A stretch of DNA of 64,000 nucleotides from Marinirhabdus sp963799365 (GTDB lineage Bacteria > Bacteroidota > Bacteroidia > Flavobacteriales > Flavobacteriaceae): positions 159,000 through 222,999 of the forward strand of contig CAWCWV010000007.1 in the NCBI GenBank assembly GCA_963799365.1, written 5' to 3'. The notes beneath the pieces were generated by a model. The model saw only the letters and a program-made list of their open reading frames with translations, did not search any database and had not been told where the DNA came from. Positions 16,518-23,732 of this stretch are shown here, piece by piece; positions within the stretch are counted from its first letter, which is position 1, and every line of letters starts with the position of its first letter. The position numbers and the translations under genes are program-made.

Positions 16518-17804
16518 ATGAAAAAAACTATTATTTGGATAACTGTTATTGTTGTTGCGCTAGTAATTTTGCTAGTTGCAGGTAAAAAAATGGGCCTTTT
16601 CGGTGAAGGGGGTGATTTAACGGAAGTAGAAATCTCCAAAATTGAACCTATCGATATTACCGAAACCGTTGCAGCAACAGGAAAAATACAACCAGAAATA
16701 GAAGTTAAAATTTCATCCGAAGTCTCTGGAGAAATTATTGAACTTCCTATTAAAGAAGGACAGCAGGTAGCAAAAGGAGATTTACTGGTTAAAGTAAACC
16801 CAGATTTAATTCAGGCAGCCGTAAGCCAGTCTCAGGCTGGATTGCAAAATGTGCGTGCACAACTAAACCAAGCTGAAGCTTCTCTAAAAAACAGTAAAGC
16901 TAACTACGAACGAAACAAAGCACTTTTTGAAAAAGGTGTGATTTCAAAATCACAGTGGGATCAAACTATTGCAGAATACGAAGGCGCCCAGGCCAATGTA
17001 CAATCTGTCTATTATAATGTACAGAGCGCTGCAGCAAACGTAAAGCAGTCTCGTGATAATTTGTCCAGAACAACTATTTATGCGCCTATGAGTGGTACAA
17101 TTTCACTTCTTGCTGCAGAATTAGGAGAACGCGTAGTAGGAACTGCACAAATGGCGGGTACCGAAATTTTACGAGTAGCCAACTTAAGTAATATGGAGGT
17201 TGAGGTAGATGTAAACGAAAACGATATTGTAAAAGTTGCTGTGGGTGATAGTACGGTTGTTGAAGTAGATGCCTATCTTAAGAGAGAGTTTAAAGGTATT
17301 GTCACCGAAATTGCAAACTCGGCACAAAGTACTTTAACGGCAGACCAGGTAACCAACTTTAAGGTGAAGGTAAGAATCTTGCCAGAGTCCTATAAAGATT
17401 TGACCGAAGGAAAGCCAGAAAGCTATTCTCCATTCCGTCCTGGAATGACAGCAACTGTAGATATTATTACCAACAAACGTAAAAATATTGTAGGGGTTCC
17501 TATTAGCGCCATTGTGATTAAAACCGACACTACTGGAAAGAAAAAAGCAAATAGAAAAGGCACAACTACAGGCTTGGAAGAGAAATTTGAGTGTGTATTT
17601 GTAAAAGTGGGAGATGAAGCCAAATTGAGAGTGGTAACAACAGGAATTCAAAATGATACAAATATTGAAATTTTAAGTGGTCTTGAGGAAGGGGATGAAG
17701 TTATTACAGGGCCTTATAATACGGTGACTAAAACCTTGGATCCAGGGGATAAAATAACCTTGATGCAAGAAAAAAAGGAAACTAAAAAAGAAGAAAAAGA
17801 GTAA
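16518..17804 (+). CDS. Periplasmic adaptor subunit, MacA type, second copy (428 aa)
   Basis: Second membrane-fusion protein. N-terminal anchor (about residues 5-21), barrel-sandwich halves around VKISSEVSGEIIELPIKEGQ and MSGTISLLAAELGERV, a hairpin helix rich in Ala/Gln/Asn (about 95-185, LFEKGVISKSQWDQ), and a beta-barrel/membrane-proximal region reaching a Lys/Glu-rich C-terminus (EKKETKKEEKE). It starts 3 nt after tolC and overlaps tsaB by one base. Compared with the first adaptor it is longer and carries a PFRPGMTATVDI motif typical of MacA. Both adaptors have full lengths and intact motifs, so the pair is probably used together or by different permease pairs. Confidence 0.9.
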   Translation: MKKTIIWITVIVVALVILLVAGKKMGLFGEGGDLTEVEISKIEPIDITETVAATGKIQPEIEVKISSEVSGEIIELPIKEGQQVAKGDLLVKVNPDLIQAAVSQSQAGLQNVRAQLNQAEASLKNSKANYERNKALFEKGVISKSQWDQTIAEYEGAQANVQSVYYNVQSAAANVKQSRDNLSRTTIYAPMSGTISLLAAELGERVVGTAQMAGTEILRVANLSNMEVEVDVNENDIVKVAVGDSTVVEVDAYLKREFKGIVTEIANSAQSTLTADQVTNFKVKVRILPESYKDLTEGKPESYSPFRPGMTATVDIITNKRKNIVGVPISAIVIKTDTTGKKKANRKGTTTGLEEKFECVFVKVGDEAKLRVVTTGIQNDTNIEILSGLEEGDEVITGPYNTVTKTLDPGDKITLMQEKKETKKEEKE

Positions 17805-18457
17805 TGGCAATACTACTTTGTATCGAAACAGCCACAACAAATTGTTCTATAACGCTTTCGGTAAACGGAAGCGTTATTGCTTCTAGAGAAGATTCGGATA
17901 AAAATTTTAGCCACGCAGAACAATTACACCTTTTTATAGAGGAAATTTTGGCAGAAGCCAAAATGGAAAAAGCTAGTTTGGACGCAATAGCCGTAAGCAA
18001 AGGCCCTGGAAGTTATACAGGGCTACGTATTGGAGTTTCTGCCGCAAAAGGGTTGTGTTTTGCACTAGACATCCCGTTAATTTCTATTCCTACACTAAAA
18101 GTGCTGGCTTACAAAGTTGAAGGTAGCACTACTGTGGTGCCAATGCTAGACGCTAGACGTATGGAAGTTTATGCCGCTGTGTATGCTGAAGGAAAAGAGA
18201 TTCGTGAGACACGCGCTGAAATTTTAAACGAAACATCTTTTAACGACTATCTTCAGGCAGGGAAAACAATTTTTATAGGGAGCGGTGTTGAAAAATTTAA
18301 GGCTAGTTGCCATCATCCAAATGCCGAGTTTAGGGACGATGTGTTGCCTTCTGCAAAGCAAATGGTGGTTCTGGCAGAGAGAAAATACAATGAAAAGGCT
18401 TTTGAAAATGTAGCTTATTTTGAACCTTATTACTTGAAAGACTTTAAATTGGGATAG
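17804..18457 (+). CDS. tsaB: tRNA threonylcarbamoyladenosine biosynthesis protein TsaB (217 aa)
   Basis: TsaB is the dimerisation partner of TsaD in the enzyme complex that puts threonylcarbamoyl on adenosine 37 of ANN-decoding tRNAs. The N-terminal ASKHA-type motif LCIETATTNCSITLSV and the conserved VSKGPGSYTGLRIGVSAAKG (about residues 65-84) are present; the C-terminal part is shorter than in TsaD, as usual for TsaB. The start codon shares one base with the preceding adaptor stop (TAATG), indicating coupling, but its role is unrelated to export. It ends 3 nt before the convergent secreted-protein gene with no clear terminator. Confidence 0.9.
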   Translation: MAILLCIETATTNCSITLSVNGSVIASREDSDKNFSHAEQLHLFIEEILAEAKMEKASLDAIAVSKGPGSYTGLRIGVSAAKGLCFALDIPLISIPTLKVLAYKVEGSTTVVPMLDARRMEVYAAVYAEGKEIRETRAEILNETSFNDYLQAGKTIFIGSGVEKFKASCHHPNAEFRDDVLPSAKQMVVLAERKYNEKAFENVAYFEPYYLKDFKLG

Positions 18458-18460
18458 CGA

Positions 18461-19189
18461 TTATAACTCAATGTTTTCTAAAGAATTGAAATAAATAACA
18501 GTTGCTATCAAGTCATCTTCATTGCTAATATTTAGTCTGTTTTTGGATATAAAGGTTTTAATAACCTCTTGGTTTTTTCCAAAAACTTTTAGTTTCTTAC
18601 TTTTAGAGCTAGGCATTTCATAAAACTTTCCATTTCCAGAGACTAAATAGTATATTGGTTTGTCTTCAAACTTTGCCAAAATATCTCTAGTAATTGAAGT
18701 TTTTGCAGGTTTTGCAGCATAAAATTTCTTATTCAGTTTTTTAAATACACTAACGCTTTCTCCCTCATATAGAACTTGAAAATACCCACCGCCTTCAATT
18801 CCACCCTTATAGGGAGCGAAAATAAAAATAGTATTCACAATTTTAACAAAAACATCGGGAGATTTTGGGAGAGGCCTGGCTTTGCTAATGGGAGTTTCCA
18901 AAGATTCTTTCACTTCCACCTCATCTGCAATAGCGTTGTAACGTAGCGCGACGTTGCTGGCGAGCACTTTTTTATTTTCGTAGATGTTACCAGGCAAAAA
19001 AGAGGGATTGTTGTAAGGGGTGCCTGTATAGCTATCTGTGTCCGTATAATCTACAAACTTATCTTGTCTCTTTATAAATTCATCTAATTGATAGAGGCTA
19101 TTCACAAATCTACGGGTCTGGGTTTCCTGTGCCCTTAAGCCGCTACAACCTAAAGATAATAAAACAAGTAATATGATGTACTTTTTCAT
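18461..19189 (-). CDS. Secreted protein of unknown family, paralog A (242 aa)
   Basis: Start placed at the ATG at 19189 because it gives a proper signal peptide (MKKYIILLVLLSLGCSGLRA, about residues 1-20); a longer reading exists but adds 25 unlikely residues. The mature part has no recognised domain. It shares blocks with two proteins encoded at 21230-21952 and 21960-22646: a GTPYxxPSF/GNIYxN motif, ASNVALRYNAIADEVEVKES, GGYFQVLYEG, and a C-terminal FYEMPSSKSKKLKVFG. The pattern suggests a small beta-rich domain followed by basic and polar segments. Cys in the signal region is unlikely to be lipidated because no clean lipobox precedes a cleavage site. It is divergent from a membrane AraC regulator. 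Function unknown; an envelope or stress role is only inferred from context. Confidence 0.75.
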   Translation of the reverse strand: MKKYIILLVLLSLGCSGLRAQETQTRRFVNSLYQLDEFIKRQDKFVDYTDTDSYTGTPYNNPSFLPGNIYENKKVLASNVALRYNAIADEVEVKESLETPISKARPLPKSPDVFVKIVNTIFIFAPYKGGIEGGGYFQVLYEGESVSVFKKLNKKFYAAKPAKTSITRDILAKFEDKPIYYLVSGNGKFYEMPSSKSKKLKVFGKNQEVIKTFISKNRLNISNEDDLIATVIYFNSLENIEL

Positions 19190-19299
19190 AACTGAAATTT
19201 CAGAGTAACACATGAAGTTGTAGCTGGTTGGAGTAAAAATAAGCGACTCTTTTGGTTTCAACAAAATATAAATCTTCTAAATATATAATGCTTCACGAC

Positions 19300-19315
19300 T
19301 TTTATAAATTACGAC
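19300..19315 (-). promoter_or_regulatory. Candidate operator, copy A (16-nt element)
   Basis: TTTTATAAATtACGAC, 111 nt upstream of the paralog A start and in the shared intergenic region with the divergent AraC-type gene. An almost identical element occurs at 22761-22776. The copy here is followed on the minus strand by a second GTCGTGA, making a direct repeat with 16-nt phase. Binding by the AraC protein is inference. Confidence 0.4.
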
Positions 19316-19482
19316 CTATAAAAAATAACATAATCATTTGATATACAATTATTTGAAATTATAATGTAACAGGAACGTTTAATTTTCTTTTACCCTGAGA
19401 TATAAAAAAGTACCTTTATTCTTAAGTAATATAGGCAGCTAAAAGATGCTTATAGGTACAAAAGAATTAGTACACAACTTGC

Positions 19483-21180
19483 ATGTTTCATAGAGTTACT
19501 ATCGTTTTAATCTTTGTTTTCAGCATCTATTATGTTGGAGCTCAGACTATGGATGTTCAGAAACTTCAGCAAAATTCTTACGAAGATCTTATCGATTTGT
19601 TTGATGAAACCGTAAAAGACACCTTAAATGCAAAAGCAATTGCCAAAGCATATATACTGAAAGCCAAAGCAGATACCGATAGTACAAAAATGGCTCGTGG
19701 ATATCAGCGTATGGCTTTTGTTTCAGATATTGAAGAGGCGGTTATCTATTTGGATACTACTATCGTACTGTCTAAAAATAGCACGCATCCAAATTTTCCA
19801 GCGATTGGCTATTTATTTAAATCGTATTACCTATACACATTGGAAAAGTATGAAGAGAGCCTTCAAAATGCTGTAACTGCGTATCAATTTGCCAAACAAA
19901 AACAGAATATCGATCAGCAAATCACTGCTTTACACCAAATTAATGGTGTAAACGAATTATGGGGCGATTATGAAAAAGCATTAGAAACCGAACTAGTAAC
20001 CAAAGAGTTATTATTTCAGAATAAAAAATCTGAACTATTTGCTGAAAATTATCTTGCTTCTCTTGAAGGTATTGGAAATTGTTTTGTTCGTTTGAAATTA
20101 CCAGACTCTGCCTTGGTTTATTACAAAAAAGGGATATTAGAAGCACTTAAGAGTGAAGATACCATTACTTATAATGCATTTGTTTCTAAAAGTGGACATG
20201 CTCTGGTTGTAAAAGGAAATTATAGCGCAGCAAGAGATAGTCTACAGAAAGCCCATACATACAAAGACTATTTTATTAATAGTTACCAAACCCAGTATAA
20301 TTACTATATGGGTATCATCTCTATGGCTGAAAATAATACAGTATTGGGCATAGATCATTTTAAGAAAGTAGATTCTATATACACTGCAAAAAAAATTTTA
20401 TATCCCGAGTTACCCGAAGTATATGATAAACTTGTGGAATATTACAAGGCAAATGGCGATCAAAAAACACAGCTTTTGTATATGCAAAAGCTCTTAGAGG
20501 TAGTGAAGCAAATTGATGCGAAGCGCATAAATGTAAAAAACAAAATAGCCGAAGAATACGAAATACCCCTCCTGTTAGAAGAAAAAAATAAGCTTATAAA
20601 CCAATTGGAAAAAACCAATGCAGCCTCCCGTAAAACAGTCTGGAGTATCGCTGGGGTTTTAGGTTTAAGCCTTCTGTTGTTGTTTTATTATATAAGAAGG
20701 CAACGCGTATTTAAAAAGCGTTTTAAGAGGTTGATGGAGCAGCAAGAAAAAGTGGAAACGAAATTGAAACCTCCAATTGCTAATGAAGTTGAAACCACTT
20801 CGCAGGTTTTAGATATTTCAGAAGAGATTGTAGCCGATATTATGATAGCTTTAGAAATTTTTGAACGTGAAAACCAATTCCTATCCACCAAAGTTAAGCT
20901 TACTGGACTTGCAAAGGTCTGTAATACAAATTCTACCTATCTTTCTAAGGTGATTAACCTTAAAAAAGGGAAGAACTTCTCTACCTATATAAATGAGCTT
21001 AGGATACAGTATTCTTTTAATGAGCTTCAGACAAATTCAGTTTTTAGAAAGTATACCATTAAAGCTATTGCTGGAGAGTGCGGTTTTAAAAGTGCGGAGT
21101 CTTTCTCAAAAGCATTTTATAAGAAGAATGGTATTTACCCCTCTTATTATATTAAGCAACTGGAACAAAATAAGGCGTAA
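19483..21180 (+). CDS. Membrane-anchored TPR protein with C-terminal AraC-type DNA-binding domain (565 aa)
   Basis: Signal peptide (about 1-20), TPR-like helical repeats across about residues 30-340, one membrane helix (about 385-405, VWSIAGVLGLSLLLLFYYI), a coiled linker, and an AraC-type double helix-turn-helix at about 465-565 (VCNTNSTYLSKVINLKKGKN and ECGFKSAESFSKAFYKKNG). The TPR part is predicted periplasmic and the HTH cytoplasmic, so this is a one-component transmembrane regulator that could sense an envelope signal and bind DNA directly. Such TPR-HTH proteins are frequent in Flavobacteriia. Flanked by three paralogous secreted-protein genes, two of which share a short sequence upstream; they are the obvious candidate targets. 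The signal is unknown. Confidence 0.85.
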   Translation: MFHRVTIVLIFVFSIYYVGAQTMDVQKLQQNSYEDLIDLFDETVKDTLNAKAIAKAYILKAKADTDSTKMARGYQRMAFVSDIEEAVIYLDTTIVLSKNSTHPNFPAIGYLFKSYYLYTLEKYEESLQNAVTAYQFAKQKQNIDQQITALHQINGVNELWGDYEKALETELVTKELLFQNKKSELFAENYLASLEGIGNCFVRLKLPDSALVYYKKGILEALKSEDTITYNAFVSKSGHALVVKGNYSAARDSLQKAHTYKDYFINSYQTQYNYYMGIISMAENNTVLGIDHFKKVDSIYTAKKILYPELPEVYDKLVEYYKANGDQKTQLLYMQKLLEVVKQIDAKRINVKNKIAEEYEIPLLLEEKNKLINQLEKTNAASRKTVWSIAGVLGLSLLLLFYYIRRQRVFKKRFKRLMEQQEKVETKLKPPIANEVETTSQVLDISEEIVADIMIALEIFERENQFLSTKVKLTGLAKVCNTNSTYLSKVINLKKGKNFSTYINELRIQYSFNELQTNSVFRKYTIKAIAGECGFKSAESFSKAFYKKNGIYPSYYIKQLEQNKA

Positions 21181-21212
21181 AAAAAGCGGAACATATACTG
21201 TTGCGCTTTTTT
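21180..21212. terminator. Bidirectional terminator between AraC gene and paralog B
   Basis: A-run plus GCG (21180-21188) pairs with CGC plus T-run (21204-21212); the loop can extend the stem by AACA/TGTT. It ends both converging transcripts. Confidence 0.8.
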
Positions 21213-21229
21213 ATGTATTGCAGTCCTAA

Positions 21230-21952
21230 CTACATCTTTCCATCATAATGCTTTACAGCTCTTAAGAGGTCTTTTTCTTCATTTAAATCCAATCTGTTCT
21301 CTTTAACGAAAGATTTCATTCCATCTTTTTTACTGCCAAAAACGTTTAGTTTTTTATTTCTAGAGCTTGGCATTTCGTAGAACTTACCATCTTTTGTTGC
21401 TAGAAAATATGTAATATCATCGGTGAATTTGGCTGGTGTATCTGTAGTAATAGAACTACTAGCTTTTTTCTCTGGTTTAAAATCTTTTTTCATCTTTTTA
21501 TAAAGATCTACACCATTTCCTTCATAGAGTACTTGAAAATAGCCACCACCTTCAACACCACCTTTATAAGGCGCGAAGATGTAAATATCTTCCATGATCT
21601 TTACGAAAATTTCGGGTGACTTGGTAAGTACCTTTGCTTCCTCATCTGGGGAAGCAAGAGATTCTTTAATTTCCATCTCATCTGCCACTGCATTATAACG
21701 TAGGGCAACACTAGTCGCTAATAACTCGTTATTTTGGTATACATTACCCATTAAATAGCTTGGGTGGTTGTATGGAGTGCCAGTATAGCTTTCTGTTTCT
21801 AAAAAGTCAACATCTTTATTCTCTCTTTTTATAAATTCATCTACCTGGAACATGCCGGCAGTAAATGCTCTATTGTCATATCCAGTCTGTGAAATCATGC
21901 TTCCGCTGAAAAATAAAATAGCTAGTAAAGTAAAAATTGAATTCTGTTTCAT
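21230..21952 (-). CDS. Secreted protein of unknown family, paralog B (240 aa)
   Basis: Signal peptide about 1-21 (ends GSMISQ). The mature part resembles paralog A more than paralog C: FQVDEFIKREN versus LYQLDEFIKRQD, TESYTGTPYNHPSY, VALRYNAVADEMEIKES, FAPYKGGVEGGGYFQVLYEG and FYEMPSSRNKKLNVFG. No catalytic motif, metal-site cluster or transmembrane segment beyond the signal is evident; the mature part has no Cys. It is 7 nt downstream of paralog C on the same strand, so these two form an operon, while paralog A has its own promoter region. Unknown function. Confidence 0.8.
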   Translation of the reverse strand: MKQNSIFTLLAILFFSGSMISQTGYDNRAFTAGMFQVDEFIKRENKDVDFLETESYTGTPYNHPSYLMGNVYQNNELLATSVALRYNAVADEMEIKESLASPDEEAKVLTKSPEIFVKIMEDIYIFAPYKGGVEGGGYFQVLYEGNGVDLYKKMKKDFKPEKKASSSITTDTPAKFTDDITYFLATKDGKFYEMPSSRNKKLNVFGSKKDGMKSFVKENRLDLNEEKDLLRAVKHYDGKM

Positions 21953-21959
21953 AATGTAT

Positions 21960-22646
21960 TTATTTAAGGGTATTATAATGTGCCACCAGTTTTTCCAAAC
22001 TGTAATCTTTGTTGATGTTTAAATTATTTTCTTTTACGTATTTCTTTAGTTGTTTATTATGCGTGGGAAAAGACTTTAGTTTACTGTTCCTTGAACCTGA
22101 TAACTCGATAGGCTTTCCATTTACAGGAACTAAATATAACTCTTCATCTCCTTTATAGGTAGGTGGTACGTCTTGGGCTACACTGTTAATAGCTTTTTTC
22201 CCCTCAATAAACTCTTTGGTAAATTTTTGATATAAGTGATACTTCTCTCCTTCGTATAAAACCTTGAAATAACCACTCTTACTATCTTCAGCAGTAGGCT
22301 TTATATACACAAAAACGTCGTTCAGAATACGTACATAAATATCTGTATCTCTCTGTAAAACCTTCGCTTGTGCGTCTGCCATAGACATGTTAGATTTTAC
22401 TTCCAACTCGTCTCTTAAAACGTTATACCTAAGTGCTACATTGCTGGCTACTACTTTTCCGTTTTTATATATATTTCCAGATTGAAAATTTTCCTCAGCA
22501 TAAGGAGTCCCTGCGCGGTCAATATCATTATTAATGCGAATGCTTTTATTGGTTAGGTAATCATTGGTTGTTGGAGTGTCTACTCCTTTTTGAGCGGCTG
22601 CACTAAAAATGAATACTAAGCTAAGAAGGGTAAAAAGGTTTTTCAT
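21960..22646 (-). CDS. Secreted protein of unknown family, paralog C (228 aa)
   Basis: Signal peptide about 1-18 (MKNLFTLLSLVFIFSAAA). Most divergent of the three paralogs: it keeps the blocks AGTPYAEENF, GNIYKNGKVVASNVALRYN, a GYFKVLYEGEKYHLY region and ELSGSRNSKLKSFP, but lacks the FIKR segment near the N-terminus. Highly basic C-terminal part. First gene of a two-gene transcript with paralog B. The 16-nt element at 22761-22776 lies 115 nt upstream of its start codon, a spacing close to that of the matching element upstream of paralog A. No known function. Confidence 0.8.
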   Translation of the reverse strand: MKNLFTLLSLVFIFSAAAQKGVDTPTTNDYLTNKSIRINNDIDRAGTPYAEENFQSGNIYKNGKVVASNVALRYNVLRDELEVKSNMSMADAQAKVLQRDTDIYVRILNDVFVYIKPTAEDSKSGYFKVLYEGEKYHLYQKFTKEFIEGKKAINSVAQDVPPTYKGDEELYLVPVNGKPIELSGSRNSKLKSFPTHNKQLKKYVKENNLNINKDYSLEKLVAHYNTLK

Positions 22647-22760
22647 GTTTAAAAATTATAAGTTTAAAATTTTTTTTACTCTGAAAAGATATTTCAAAAG
22701 TATTTACTAAGTTCAAGTTCAACAACAATGTTGCAATAAAAATGCCAAAAGCCAGTCTGT

Positions 22761-22776
22761 TTTTATAAATCACGAC
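22761..22776 (-). promoter_or_regulatory. Candidate operator, copy B (16-nt element)
   Basis: TTTTATAAATcACGAC, one mismatch to 19300-19315, placed 115 nt upstream of the paralog C start. The surrounding sequence is otherwise different from the copy A region. Confidence 0.4.
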
Positions 22777-22880
22777 TTTTGGTAGGTCTTGAAGCTTCAA
22801 ATATCTTGACAGAAACGCAAATCTAAAGTCACAGGATAAAAATTATAGTTAAATGCAGGTTAAAAAATTACTATAAATAA

Positions 22881-23729
22881 TTATTTAACAGTCGGTTCAG
22901 CCTGACCAAAGATATGTACATCTCGCTGAGGGAATGGTATTACAATTCCTGCAGCTTCCAAACGGGCTTTTCCTTCTTCCAAAATATGAAAGCGAAGATT
23001 CCAGAAATCTGCAATATTCGACCAATATCTTACGGAAATATTTACAGAACTATCAGCAAGTGCAACCACAACTATTTGGGGCATTTTTCCCTCTAGTTGT
23101 AATACGGTTTCTTGCTCGTTTACCAACTTCATTAGAATCTCCTTAGCTAGTTTCACATCACAATTATAACTTATTCCAAAAGTAAGATTTTCTCTTCTCA
23201 GTTCTTCTTCAGTATAGTTTACAATATTCTCATTACTAAGTTTACCATTAGGAAGAATAGCTAGCTGATTTCCAAAGGTGTTTAATTTGGTATTAAATAT
23301 TGAAATTTCTTTCACGGTACCTTCAATTCCTTGCGCTGCTATAAAATCCCCAACTTTAAAAGGTTTCAGAAATAAAATAAGCACACCCCCAGCAAAATTT
23401 GCCAAAGAACCTTGTAAAGCAAGTCCAATTGCCAAACCTGCAGCACCAATTATAGCAATCAGTGAGGCAGACTCTACGCCTAATTGTGTAATTACCACTA
23501 CAAAAAGAACAATTTTAAGCCCCCAGTTAATTAAACTTTGTATAAATTTTTCGAGCGTTACATCGTAGTCTTTTTTCATAAAAAACTTTGCAACCAAACG
23601 GTTTATGAATTTAATTATCCAAAGCCCAAAAATAAGTAGGATCACCGCCAGGGCAATATCTGGGAGATAGTCAATGAGTTTTTGACCGTATTTATCTAAA
23701 ATAGTTTCTAAATTTTTAAATGAGTCCAT
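22881..23729 (-). CDS. MscS-type mechanosensitive channel (282 aa)
   Basis: Small-conductance mechanosensitive channel that releases solutes under osmotic downshock. Three N-terminal helices (about 20-40, 60-80 and 92-125), the last being the pore-lining helix with the Gly/Ala-rich signature IGLALQGSLANFAGGVLILF, then the MscS beta domain (FKVGDFIAAQGIEGTVKEIS) and the C-terminal alpha/beta cage. 282 aa is the compact YggB/MscS length. It starts 3 nt after the stop codon of the DUF255 gene, so the two are cotranscribed, with no functional link known to me. Confidence 0.9.
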   Translation of the reverse strand: MDSFKNLETILDKYGQKLIDYLPDIALAVILLIFGLWIIKFINRLVAKFFMKKDYDVTLEKFIQSLINWGLKIVLFVVVITQLGVESASLIAIIGAAGLAIGLALQGSLANFAGGVLILFLKPFKVGDFIAAQGIEGTVKEISIFNTKLNTFGNQLAILPNGKLSNENIVNYTEEELRRENLTFGISYNCDVKLAKEILMKLVNEQETVLQLEGKMPQIVVVALADSSVNISVRYWSNIADFWNLRFHILEEGKARLEAAGIVIPFPQRDVHIFGQAEPTVK

Positions 23730-23732
23730 TTT

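Noticed and set aside
22914..23568. Plus-strand frames opposite mscS
   Set aside because: Shadows of the conserved MscS gene; no independent evidence.
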